Of a stretch of DNA of 42,229 nt, positions 1-6,015 are shown in pieces. The first letter of the stretch is position 1. The number at the start of each line of letters is the position of its first letter. Below the pieces are notes generated by a model, which was not told the origin of the DNA, made no database searches, and worked only from the letters and a program-made list of their open reading frames with translations. Both the position numbers and the translations under genes were made by a program. Source of the DNA: a virus; the IMG/VR virus record IMGVR_UViG_3300032093_000278, positions 1-42,229 of that record, one strand, 5' to 3'.

Positions 1-439
1 CTTTGAGATCGGTCCCTTGCCGGTACCCCGCAAAGATTCGACCCCCCCCACCCTCAGCCGCACTGGCCGACACCCCGACGCCTCGGGCCGCGGCGGCCTC
101 GCGCGCGGTCTTGGCTCGGTGGCAGGCGCGCGAGATCGCCTGCAGGTTTGCCGGGTCGTCCGTCCCACCTAAATGCTTCGGCACTCGGTGGTCCACCTCT
201 TCGGCGCGGATGACTGCCCCAGTCGCCTGGCACTCGGCGCACCTGCAGATGCCGCCGTCGCGCCGCATCACCATCGCCCGCAGCTTGGCCCACTGCGCGC
301 CGTAGCCGCGCTCGTGGCGCGTGCCCCTACTGCGGTCTGCGAAGGCCCCGGCCTTGACCTTGTGCTCATCGCAGCGCGACGTGCCATCCACGACCAGCCG
401 GCGGCACACGCTGCAGGGCTTGGGTGCGATGGATGGCAT
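1..439 (-). CDS. HNH endonuclease, runs off the left edge
   Basis: Translating the minus strand from an ATG at 439 gives at least 146 residues with no stop before the window edge. Paired cysteines near the N-terminus (CSVC; CRCAEC) are followed by an EVDHRVPKHLGGTDDPANLQ stretch and a CHRAKTARE end, the His-Asn-His fold of phage HNH nucleases. Such nucleases lie directly before the small terminase gene in HK97-type phages and assist DNA cleavage during packaging at cos. If the window ends are joined, the frame continues 15 codons into the small terminase start without a stop. The C-terminal tail after about residue 120 is low-complexity and contains a run of eight G, so the true end is uncertain. 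The start has no clear ribosome-binding site. Confidence 0.85.
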   Translation of the reverse strand, partial: MPSIAPKPCSVCRRLVVDGTSRCDEHKVKAGAFADRSRGTRHERGYGAQWAKLRAMVMRRDGGICRCAECQATGAVIRAEEVDHRVPKHLGGTDDPANLQAISRACHRAKTAREAAAARGVGVSASAAEGGGGRIFAGYRQGTDLK

Positions 440-455
440 GGGCTGGCGCAAAGCA

Positions 456-489
456 AAGCGCCCCGACAGCGTTAGCCGTCGAGGCGCTT
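456..489 (-). terminator. Putative terminator between Q-like gene and HNH gene
   Basis: The arms AAGCGCC and GGCGCTT pair, with more pairing inside (CGAC..GC / GC..GTCG). On the minus strand the hairpin is followed by TTTGCTTTG. It lies downstream of the Q-like antiterminator gene and upstream of the HNH/terminase genes, where a Q-dependent late terminator would be expected. The role is inferred. Confidence 0.6.
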
Positions 490-555
490 GCGGATATGGA
501 AACCGGGGATCAGTGGCAATGCTGGCGCAGAGTGCCTGAAATGTGCCACCTGAAG

Positions 556-948
556 CTAATGTGTAAAACCCCCCGCCTTCGAAAGATCGGTCAGCGCGCT
601 GTCCAAATGGTTCTTGAACGTGCTCAGCGCAACGCCCATGCACTCGGCTGCTTCGGCGTTGCCGAGCGGTCTGCGCCGTCTTGATGGCACGCGCGGGTCG
701 CCGATCCAGTGGCAGTACACCGCGATGTACCACTCCGATCGCCTCAGCCGCAGCGACTCGACCCGGTCATGCGTCCGCCTGGCGTTCACGTCGTCGACAG
801 GAATGTGCGCGTGATCGGTGCAACTGGCGCCACGCGACAACCGGGTGAAGGGCGCCGCCCGCGGGAAGCCCAGCCCGACGTGCGCACCCTCCACCAGCCA
901 CCTGGCCCAGTTGTCCAGTTCGTTCCGCACCGCTTCATGCTTGCGCAT
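556..948 (-). CDS. Q-like late antiterminator (putative)
   Basis: The protein has 130 residues. Its N-terminal half contains GLGFPRAAPFTRL and its C-terminal half has a helix-turn-helix resembling sigma region 4 (residues about 95-125: LGNAEAAECMGVALSTFKNHLDSAL). This architecture is seen in phage Q-type antitermination or late-transcription regulators. It is the last gene before a hairpin terminator and then the packaging genes, the standard position of Q. The product would bind near the late promoter and let RNA polymerase read into the HNH-terminase-structural operon. No zinc motif is visible. Assignment rests on the HTH and position; a different DNA-binding regulator is possible. Confidence 0.65.
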   Translation of the reverse strand: MRKHEAVRNELDNWARWLVEGAHVGLGFPRAAPFTRLSRGASCTDHAHIPVDDVNARRTHDRVESLRLRRSEWYIAVYCHWIGDPRVPSRRRRPLGNAEAAECMGVALSTFKNHLDSALTDLSKAGGFTH

Positions 949-1005
949 TCGAGACCTTACGAGGGTTCAACATCGCCGGCTGACGCCAGCGCTGGAATTG
1001 CCGTT

Positions 1006-1302
1006 TCATCCGTGCCGCGACCAGCAACGCACGAGATCGAGTCCGCCGTCGCCGGAGTCTTTGGCCAATGAGGAACGACTCGTGGATCGGGCCAGTAAAA
1101 GCATGGGCCGACAAACACCGGGCGCACGGGTCTCACCGACAACCACCAGCTCTCCGGAGCGCAGGAGATTCCGCGACGTGGTTCGCGCAGCACCCAAGCC
1201 GACCTGCGCTGCAGCTGCCAAGCACTTCCAAGTTGCCCCGCCGTCGCCATGCATCGGTGCCTTGCTCAGGAGCGCCTGTGTGATCTCGCCCTTTGGCCTC
1301 AT
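1006..1302 (-). CDS. Small winged-helix-like phage protein
   Basis: The protein has 98 residues. The core, residues about 20-70 (GGATWKCLAAAAQVGLGAARTT, RSGELVVVGETRAPGVCRPM), looks like a winged helix-turn-helix: a TW-LA-A helix pair, a recognition helix and a GEL-VVG wing. It resembles small proteins of unknown role near DnaB or Q genes in phages of Burkholderiales, by my recollection. The start codon overlaps the stop of the 40-residue gene upstream (ATGA), showing translational coupling. A DNA-binding role is inferred. The last 25 residues are less protein-like and may be poorly conserved. Confidence 0.65.
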   Translation of the reverse strand: MRPKGEITQALLSKAPMHGDGGATWKCLAAAAQVGLGAARTTSRNLLRSGELVVVGETRAPGVCRPMLLLARSTSRSSLAKDSGDGGLDLVRCWSRHG

Positions 1303-1421
1303 CGCGCACCCCCGACGTGCACTGCAATCCGTGCAATGCCGCAGGTCGACCTACGAAGTGAGCCAGGGACCTGAGCAGAATCCAACAAGCCACAGGCCTG
1401 AATCTGAATGCTCAGCTTCAT
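1299..1421 (-). CDS. Unknown 40-residue protein
   Basis: A small frame starts at ATG 1421, two bases after the DnaB stop, and ends in an ATGA overlap with the next gene at 1302. The predicted peptide starts MKLSIQIQACGLLD and ends VHVGGAR. The start and stop positions fit the dense packing of this operon, which is the main support. I recognise no domain. It could be a leader-like coupling peptide rather than a functional protein. Confidence 0.5.
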   Translation of the reverse strand: MKLSIQIQACGLLDSAQVPGSLRRSTCGIARIAVHVGGAR

Positions 1422-1423
1422 GG

Positions 1424-2776
1424 TCAGTACTCCTGCGCCGCATCTGCAAAGCGCTGCGTCCGCCCGTCGAAGAACAGCCGCACCGTCCTGGTCGCGCCGT
1501 TCTTGTTCTTGACCAGCTCGAGCTGGGCAGCGTGCAGGTTGTCCGGCCTCGGGTTGCGCCGCGCCTCGCGCCAGAGCAAGCCGATCACATCGGCGGCCTG
1601 TTCGATCGCGCCCGACTCGGCCAGATGGTCCAGCCGAGGCGGGGTGTTTGTCTCGTCGGCCTTGCGGTTCAGCTGACTCAGCAGCAGCACCACGCAGTCC
1701 AGACGCTTGGCCATGGCCTTGAGCCCGCGGGCGATGTTCGCCAGCTCATAGGCCCGGGTCTCGCCCTCGTCGTTCATCAGCTGCAGGTAGTCGATGACGA
1801 CCAGCCCGAGCTTGGCGGGCTTTGCACTGCGCTGCACCGCGCGCGCGGCCTGCACCACGTCGGCCAGGCTAAGCCCGCCGCGGTCGTCCAGCCACACGGG
1901 CAGCCTCACCAGTCGCTGGCAGGCCTCCAGCACTGTGGACAGCAGCCCCTCGCCGCCTTGGTGCGGCAAGCGGATGTGCTCGAAGGGCGTCCGGCTCACG
2001 CTGGCCACATGGCGTGAGATCAACATGCTCGCGCTGTCTTCCATCGTGCAGGCCAGCACCGCATGCCCGGCCTCAGCAACAGCGCGCACGATGCCGAGCG
2101 TGAGCGCGCTCTTGCCCATGCTCGGCCTTGCGCCAATGACCATGACCTCGCCACGCCGGGCACCGCCGCACAGCGCGTCATCCACGTCGCGCAGACCGAG
2201 CTGGATGGCGTCCACTGCCCCGCCTGACTCGACCTGCTGCGCGAAAGCATCGATCCACGGCGACACCAGCGCTGCCAAGGGACGGGGTCCGTTGTCGACC
2301 CGCCCGATCAGCACGTCCTGCATCGCCGCCACTGCCCGCTCTATCACACCGGGAAGCGCCTCCTCGGTTGACCCGCCGACCGTCGCCGCAGCGACGACCT
2401 CTTGCGCGACCGCGATCAGCCGGCGGCGCATGGCCATCCGCTGGACCGTGGTCGCGTAGGCCGGGGCGTTGCGCGATGACGGCACTGCCAGGGCCAGCGC
2501 GTTGAGGTAGCCCAAATCCAGCGTGTCGGTCAGCTCGCCACGCGAGGCCAGCTCGTCGTTGACGGTGACCACGTCGGCCGGCATGGACCGGTCCACCAGG
2601 GCCACGATGGCGCTGTAGATCCGGCCATGCTCGGTGGCGTAGAACGAGCCCGCCTCGACCAGCCCGGCAACGTGTTCGAGCGCCGTGCAGTCCTGCAGCA
2701 GGCACCCGAGCAGGCTTTGCTCTGCCTCCATCGAATTCGGAGGCACTGCCAGCACGGTGGGCTTCTCGACGGTCAA
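1424..2776 (-). CDS. dnaB: Replicative DNA helicase DnaB
   Basis: The protein has 450 residues, normal for DnaB. The N-terminal domain begins with the typical PPNSMEAEQSLLGCLLQD stretch (residues 12-29). The RecA-like ATPase domain has Walker A GARPSMGKSAL (about 215-225), Walker B LVVIDYLQLM (about 325-334) and the QLNRKADE and SGAIEQAADVI motifs. It unwinds DNA ahead of the phage fork as a hexamer. The start is TTG at 2776, overlapping the stop of the preceding gene (TTGA); a later ATG at residue 16 would cut a conserved N-terminus. No separate helicase loader is recognised nearby, so the gene at 2773-3237 is a candidate partner. Confidence 0.95.
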   Translation of the reverse strand: MTVEKPTVLAVPPNSMEAEQSLLGCLLQDCTALEHVAGLVEAGSFYATEHGRIYSAIVALVDRSMPADVVTVNDELASRGELTDTLDLGYLNALALAVPSSRNAPAYATTVQRMAMRRRLIAVAQEVVAAATVGGSTEEALPGVIERAVAAMQDVLIGRVDNGPRPLAALVSPWIDAFAQQVESGGAVDAIQLGLRDVDDALCGGARRGEVMVIGARPSMGKSALTLGIVRAVAEAGHAVLACTMEDSASMLISRHVASVSRTPFEHIRLPHQGGEGLLSTVLEACQRLVRLPVWLDDRGGLSLADVVQAARAVQRSAKPAKLGLVVIDYLQLMNDEGETRAYELANIARGLKAMAKRLDCVVLLLSQLNRKADETNTPPRLDHLAESGAIEQAADVIGLLWREARRNPRPDNLHAAQLELVKNKNGATRTVRLFFDGRTQRFADAAQEY

Positions 2777-3237
2777 GACAGCTGCCCCATCCGCGCCCGG
2801 CGCGCCAGGTCCCGCAGCCGCGCCAGGTCAGCAGCCTGCGCTGCCGCGTCCTGCGGCTCGGCCGGCTCCGGTTGCGCCTCGCTGGCGTCGGCGGCCTGCA
2901 GTCGCGAGCGCAGGGCTTCGCCTTCAGCGATGGCGTCCTCGGTGTGCTTGGCCGTCTTCAGGAACCACGACACCTCGCGCATGGCCTTGGCGATCGGCAG
3001 GTCCTTGGCGCGCAGGTCGCGGGCGGCCTGGCCCTCGATGGCCAGCATCACCAGCGGCAGGCCGTAGTCGTCGACGGCCTTGGTGATCACCGCGCGGCGC
3101 TCGCTGTCGAGCTTGGTGTAGACCGGCTTCTCGAACATGAAGCACCAGTGTTCGAAGGCCTGCCGCACCGGGTCACGGGTCGTGCCGTGGCGCGGCGCCT
3201 TGTCGTCGACCAGCCGGAGTTGTCGGGCTGCTGTCAT
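2773..3237 (-). CDS. Replication-module protein of unknown function
   Basis: The protein has 154 residues, starting at ATG 3237 with AGGAG about 12 bases upstream. The central part is helical (FEHWCFMFEKPVYTKLDSERR, then AVDDYGLPLVMLAIEGQAARD) and the C-terminal third is Ala/Glu/Arg-rich and probably coiled coil. Phage proteins with a similar F-x-x-W...KLDxERR..I..A..DYG pattern occur next to replication genes, where they may act as initiator or loader parts; this is from memory and weak. It overlaps the DnaB start by four bases, so the two are probably translated together. No catalytic motif is visible. Confidence 0.65.
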   Translation of the reverse strand: MTAARQLRLVDDKAPRHGTTRDPVRQAFEHWCFMFEKPVYTKLDSERRAVITKAVDDYGLPLVMLAIEGQAARDLRAKDLPIAKAMREVSWFLKTAKHTEDAIAEGEALRSRLQAADASEAQPEPAEPQDAAAQAADLARLRDLARRARMGQLS

Positions 3238-3550
3238 GGATCTCGTTCGCTCCTCGCGTGTCTGCCACCAAAAACCAGGGTTCACCACCCAGGGCCCCCC
3301 TTACCCCCCGTCAGCTTTTTTGACGTTGAGCAGGAGGACAATCACCACCCCCTTGCGGGCGCCCACCAGTGCCACCCTGTCCAGGTGCCACCCCTCGGCT
3401 GTGGGCTCGAGGCCGCCGGCGGATTGGCTACCGCTGGTGCTTGTTGACGGGGAGGCACGTACCCCCGGTGTTTCTTGCCCTGACGGCCCATGCAGGCCCA
3501 TACGTGTTGCGCGGGGCGGACGCTCCCAGCCTCAAGGTCCGTGTGGGCGC
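3238..3550. other. Stretch without a convincing gene
   Basis: Two overlapping minus-strand frames exist here: 3301-3501 (66 residues, ending LLLNVKKADGG) and 3342-3491 (49 residues, starting MGRQGKKHRGYVPP). Neither has a ribosome-binding site or a recognisable domain, and they exclude each other. A GTCA...TGAC inverted repeat lies near 3310-3325. The stretch borders the 10-bp repeats at 3551 and may hold origin or regulatory DNA. Confidence 0.35.
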
Positions 3551-3610
3551 CTCATTCCCGGCCTTTCCCAGCGATTCCCGGAGATTCCCGGAGATTCCCG
3601 GCGATTCCCA
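3551..3610. repeat. Six tandem 10-bp repeats, possible iterons
   Basis: Six consecutive 10-base units share TTCCC at the same place; the central units read GCGATTCCCG, GAGATTCCCG, GAGATTCCCG, GCGATTCCCA. They overlap the 3' end of the Arc-like gene. A 10-bp period is not a multiple of three, so the repeat is not kept for protein reasons; a period close to one DNA turn suggests phased protein-binding sites. The position beside the replication genes fits an origin or an operator for the Arc-like protein. Confidence 0.6.
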
Positions 3611-3788
3611 CACGCGCCGCAGCGGCAGTGATGACACTGGCGGCATGCACTCTTTTCTTCAGCTCCACCAGGATCAGCTGCTCGATCCACTCGCCGTCGC
3701 TGACGCCGTCCGCGTCCGCCACGGCGCGCATCAGGTCGTGCCAGGCCGGGTCCAGCCGTCCGCGGAAGTCTTTGCGCTCCAGACTCAT
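3552..3788 (-). CDS. Arc-like small phage protein
   Basis: The protein has 78 residues. It starts MSLERKDFRGRLDPAWHD, followed by a helical segment (MRAVADADGVSDGEWIEQLILVEL) and a basic end. The short strand followed by two helices resembles a ribbon-helix-helix (Arc/MetJ) fold, as in small DNA-binding phage regulators. AGGG lies about six bases before the ATG. The last 20 residues are encoded by the 10-bp repeat array, so that part is constrained by DNA function. Function is inferred from fold-like pattern only. Confidence 0.6.
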   Translation of the reverse strand: MSLERKDFRGRLDPAWHDLMRAVADADGVSDGEWIEQLILVELKKRVHAASVITAAAARVGIAGNLRESPGIAGKGRE

Positions 3789-3795
3789 GCGATGC

Positions 3796-3816
3796 CCTGC
3801 GCGTCAGCCGCGCAGG
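3796..3816. promoter_or_regulatory. Perfect inverted repeat upstream of Arc-like gene
   Basis: CCTGCGCG and CGCGCAGG are separated by five bases (TCAGC), just upstream of the minus-strand start at 3788. No T-run follows on either strand, so a terminator is unlikely. It could be an operator or an mRNA hairpin near the start. Confidence 0.35.
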
Positions 3817-4002
3817 CCGCTGTGGTTGGAAAGAACCCCGCCCAGGCAACCCAAGGCGCACGCAGCGCCGGCCGGGAGGAGGCAGCCCATCGAGGCCGCC
3901 CGGGCACCGCGTCGCCGCGGCCGGAGGGGGAAACTGGCGGTGGCCCTGCCCCAGGCTGCTACCGTGCGAATCCCACAACCCGCACGGCCAAGGAGGGCCA
4001 CC

Positions 4003-4218
4003 ATGGAACTGCGCCCACACACGCTGACGATCACGGCCACAAAGGAGCTGACGCTCCTGGTGCACATGCGCCAGCAGTTGGCCGAACACGAGTACCTGGA
4101 CATCCAGCTCGTGATCAGCCGAGACGACATGACTCTGGCGGGCGTACAGCGCGAGCTGCTGACCACTGCCATTCACCGAATGCAGAGCATGCTTGGACGG
4201 CTGTCGCCAGGCAGTTGA
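4003..4218 (+). CDS. Unknown 71-residue protein
   Basis: The frame starts at ATG 4003 after a full AAGGAGG ribosome-binding site six bases away. The product begins MELRPHTLTITATKEL and has a long helix (LLVHMRQQLAEHEY) and a second one near the C-terminus. It is small and acidic/helical with no recognised domain. It is the only plus-strand gene inside the leftward operon, and its last 104 bases overlap the end of the zinc-ribbon gene on the other strand. The strong ribosome-binding site is the main reason to keep it. Confidence 0.6.
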   Translation: MELRPHTLTITATKELTLLVHMRQQLAEHEYLDIQLVISRDDMTLAGVQRELLTTAIHRMQSMLGRLSPGS

Positions 4219-4357
4219 CGCACTGCATCACGGTGCGTTCATCCGAAAGCGTGGTGATGTCCGCAAAGCGGTCGCCAGAGCAGGTCGGGCAGATGTCTGG
4301 CCTGCCGACAAACGCCACAGGCTCCTCGTCCGGCTCCGCGACTGTCGAGTACCGCAT
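4115..4357 (-). CDS. Small zinc-ribbon protein
   Basis: The protein has 80 residues with two CxxC pairs (ICPTC at about 23-27, QCVNC at about 45-49) spaced as in a zinc ribbon. The start ATG at 4357 follows AAGGAG at about eight bases. It sits downstream of the Cro-like gene with a 33-base gap and is probably in the same leftward transcript. The C-terminal part overlaps the plus-strand gene at 4003-4218. The partner, DNA, RNA or protein, cannot be told from the sequence. Confidence 0.6.
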   Translation of the reverse strand: MRYSTVAEPDEEPVAFVGRPDICPTCSGDRFADITTLSDERTVMQCVNCLATAVQACSAFGEWQWSAARAVRPPESCRLG

Positions 4358-4390
4358 TGCTGATCTCCTTGATGCTCAATCGCTCGACGG

Positions 4391-4633
4391 TCACGCCGCC
4401 TGCTGCTCTTGGGTCGCGGGCTCGGCGGAGCCGATTCGGAAGTGGTCCAGCAGAGGCTGGATCGTCTGCACTCTCGGGTTCTCGCGGTCGCCGTAAGCGA
4501 TCTTGCGCATCAGGTGCACTGACACTTGATCCGTGTCCGGCCTTTCCGCATTGATGGCTTGCGCAATGGACGGCCACTCACCCGGGCCGGCAGAGCGCAG
4601 CGCAGCTTTGAGGCGGTCGATGATTGATTCCAT
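4391..4633 (-). CDS. Cro-like small regulator
   Basis: The protein has 80 residues. It begins MESIIDRLKAALRSAG and contains WPSIAQAINAE, then VSVHLMRKIAYGDRENPRVQTIQPLLDHF, a pattern I associate with small Cro-type helix-turn-helix proteins (recognition helix at about residues 36-45). It faces away from the Xre-type repressor at 4677 across a 43-base region holding palindromic operators. A promoter with -10 TAGCAT ending at 4640 would start RNA at or near the ATG at 4633. The gene lacks a ribosome-binding site, so the message may be leaderless. It heads the leftward replication/late operon. Confidence 0.7.
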   Translation of the reverse strand: MESIIDRLKAALRSAGPGEWPSIAQAINAERPDTDQVSVHLMRKIAYGDRENPRVQTIQPLLDHFRIGSAEPATQEQQAA

Positions 4634-4639
4634 GCGGTC

Positions 4640-4668
4640 ATGCTATCCCGATTTTGGGATAGCTGCAA
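4640..4668 (-). promoter_or_regulatory. Leftward promoter of the Cro-like gene
   Basis: On the minus strand TTGCAG and TAGCAT are 17 bases apart. The spacer is filled almost exactly by the palindrome at 4642-4663, so a bound repressor would block polymerase. The predicted RNA start coincides with the gene's first codon. Confidence 0.6.
4642..4663. promoter_or_regulatory. Repressor operator O1
   Basis: GCTATCCC and GGGATAGC form a perfect 8-base inverted repeat with a 6-base spacer (GATTTT). The same CCC-N6-GGG core occurs at 4670, 5031 and 5053. Confidence 0.75.
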
Positions 4669-4683
4669 GCCCATGTATGGGAC
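4669..4683. promoter_or_regulatory. Repressor operator O2 (overlaps repressor start)
   Basis: GCCC-ATGTAT-GGGAC has the same CCC-N6-GGG core with weaker flanks. It covers the start codon of the repressor gene at 4677, which suggests self-repression. Confidence 0.5.
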
Positions 4684-5024
4684 GCAACCACAGGCACGAT
4701 TTGTTCGTGCCGAAGACCATCATTGCCAACAACTTACGCCGCCTGATGGAGGCCAACCCAAAACTTGGCACGATCAAGAAGATCGTCGAAGCAGGCGGAG
4801 GGACCAATGGCACCGTTGGCCGAATGGTTAAAGGCTCGACCTCTTGTGGCGTAGATGCGCTCGCTCAAGTGTCCGCGGTCTTCGGCATGGAAGCCTGGCA
4901 ACTGCTTGTGCCAGAGCTTGACCCAGAGCATCCGCCGATGCTGGAGATGGACTCGCGCAGGGTGGACCTGCTGGCCGCGGAACTCGACAACATCGCCGAG
5001 CGAGTCAAGAACAGACGCCGCTGA
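4677..5024 (+). CDS. Short Xre-type phage repressor
   Basis: The protein has 115 residues. An N-terminal helix-turn-helix (about 18-75: NNLRRLMEANPKLGTIKKIVEAGG, then TVGRMVKGSTSCGVDALAQVSAVFGM) is followed by a short tail ending in a helical VDLLAAELDNIAERVKNRRR segment. This looks like a CI/C2-type repressor, but there is no LexA-like S24 peptidase domain, so self-cleavage after DNA damage is not expected. Operators with the CCC-N6-GGG core lie on both sides of the gene (4642, 4670, 5031, 5053). ATG 4677 is chosen because the frame upstream is not protein-like. A Cro function for this gene and CI for its neighbour cannot be excluded. Confidence 0.75.
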   Translation: MGRNHRHDLFVPKTIIANNLRRLMEANPKLGTIKKIVEAGGGTNGTVGRMVKGSTSCGVDALAQVSAVFGMEAWQLLVPELDPEHPPMLEMDSRRVDLLAAELDNIAERVKNRRR

Positions 5025-5028
5025 AGTC

Positions 5029-5072
5029 ATCCCAAAAAGGGGATTGACACGTCCCACGTTTGGGACGAAACT
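5029..5072 (+). promoter_or_regulatory. Rightward early promoter with operators O3 and O4
   Basis: TTGACA at 5044-5049 is a perfect -35; GAAACT at 5067-5072 is a weak -10 with 17-base spacing. Palindrome O3 (ATCCC-AAAAAG-GGGAT, 5029-5044) abuts the -35 and O4 (GTCCC-ACGTTT-GGGAC, 5051-5066) fills the spacer. Repressor binding would shut off the plus-strand early operon that starts at 5173. Confidence 0.65.
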
Positions 5073-5172
5073 GCACCCCATGCCCTGACGCACCCGCCAT
5101 CCCGGCGGCCGGACGGGGCGGGGGACTGCGGTGGCACAAGGACACGAAGGGCTCAGGCGCCGAAGCTCTGCA

Positions 5173-5358
5173 ATGAGCCCGGTCTGGCGCCACCTCGCTA
5201 TGGCCGTGGCCATGACTGCGGCATGCGCGGTGATCGTGCTGCTGGGCGGCTGTGGCGGTGGCGACTGCCCCGAGACGGAGCCGGGCTGCACGCAGGAGCC
5301 GCAGCGCGACGCGGCCAAGCCGCAGCCGCCGTGCACCGACCCGCGGAGGTGCATCTGA
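5173..5358 (+). CDS. Small predicted lipoprotein
   Basis: The protein has 61 residues. A hydrophobic signal (MAVAMTAACAVIVL) ends in the lipobox LLGGC, after which the chain is Cys/Pro-rich and acidic (GGDCPETEPGC). It should be processed by signal peptidase II and anchored in a membrane. First gene of the rightward early operon, about 100 bases after the promoter. A superinfection-exclusion role would fit a lipoprotein in an early operon but nothing in the sequence shows it. ATG 5173 is preferred over an upstream GTG frame extension because the signal peptide starts there. Confidence 0.6.
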   Translation: MSPVWRHLAMAVAMTAACAVIVLLGGCGGGDCPETEPGCTQEPQRDAAKPQPPCTDPRRCI

Positions 5359-5525
5359 TGATGAGCACCACCGACCGCGCCAACGCCATCCGCATGGCGC
5401 AGGCGACTGAGGCCGACCCGCGCCGCGAGCGCCGTGTCCCCGATCTGCTGCAGCGCTGGTCCTGGCCCGCCGCAGGCCTGTGCGCCTTTGCCTTCATCGG
5501 GTGGCTTGCCGCCCAGGCGGTGTGA
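5358..5525 (+). CDS. Small membrane protein, 55 residues
   Basis: The start ATG overlaps the lipoprotein stop (TGATG), showing coupling. The N-terminal 35 residues are charged; one membrane helix follows (WPAAGLCAFAFIGWLAA) at the C-terminus, typical of a C-tail-anchored small protein. No known family is recognised. Confidence 0.55.
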   Translation: MMSTTDRANAIRMAQATEADPRRERRVPDLLQRWSWPAAGLCAFAFIGWLAAQAV

Positions 5526-5527
5526 CC

Positions 5528-5734
5528 ATGCACATCCCCATCCTCGACGCCCGGCATTTGCCGCCGCGGCGCTGCTCGTCTGACGCCTGCGACGCCGGCC
5601 AGTGCCCCTGCCCTGAGGCCTGCGAGATCGCCGAGCGGCCGATGACGTCGCACGACGCGCGGAGGCTTCTCGTCCTGTGCTGCGCTGCCTGGGGCCTGCC
5701 GGCCGCGCTGGCGCTGCTGTGGTGGCTGGCATGA
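5528..5734 (+). CDS. Cys-rich small membrane protein, 68 residues
   Basis: The frame starts at ATG 5528, two bases after the previous stop. The N-terminal half has several cysteines (RRCSSDACDAGQCPCPEAC) that could bind metal; the C-terminus is a membrane helix (LLVLCCAAWGLPAALALLWWL). It overlaps the next gene by ATGA. No function is recognised. Confidence 0.55.
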   Translation: MHIPILDARHLPPRRCSSDACDAGQCPCPEACEIAERPMTSHDARRLLVLCCAAWGLPAALALLWWLA

Positions 5735-6015
5735 GCCCGCAGCCCACGACACCGTTGACGCCGTTGACGCGGCCCGACCTGTTCCAGCGCGCGCTGCGGC
5801 GCATCGACCGGGACAACCGCTTCGCGACCGTCGCGCAGGCCCTGGCCTGCCCGTACCGCGGCCCGTGCGTCCGCGCGCTGGCCCTGGCTCTGCTGCGCGA
5901 CGAGCAACAGGCCGAAGCCGCCCGCCGCAAGGCCACCGCGCGCCAGTTCGACGCCCGCCGCGCGGCCGCGAATGACTTTGACCACGACACCGACGACCAC
6001 CCCACCCATGTCTGA
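5731..6015 (+). CDS. Unknown 94-residue protein
   Basis: The frame starts at ATG 5731 in an ATGA overlap with the previous gene. The product is helical and basic (FQRALRRIDRDNRFATVAQALACPYRG), with a long Arg/Ala helix and an Asp/His-rich end. No domain is recognised. Its last codons overlap the start of the kinase gene. Confidence 0.55.
   Translation: MSPQPTTPLTPLTRPDLFQRALRRIDRDNRFATVAQALACPYRGPCVRALALALLRDEQQAEAARRKATARQFDARRAAANDFDHDTDDHPTHV

Noticed and set aside
491-519. Late promoter upstream of the HNH gene (TTGCCA, 17 bases, TATCCG on the minus strand)
   Set aside because: The -10 is weak and the start would fall within the terminator hairpin, so it is not listed as a feature.
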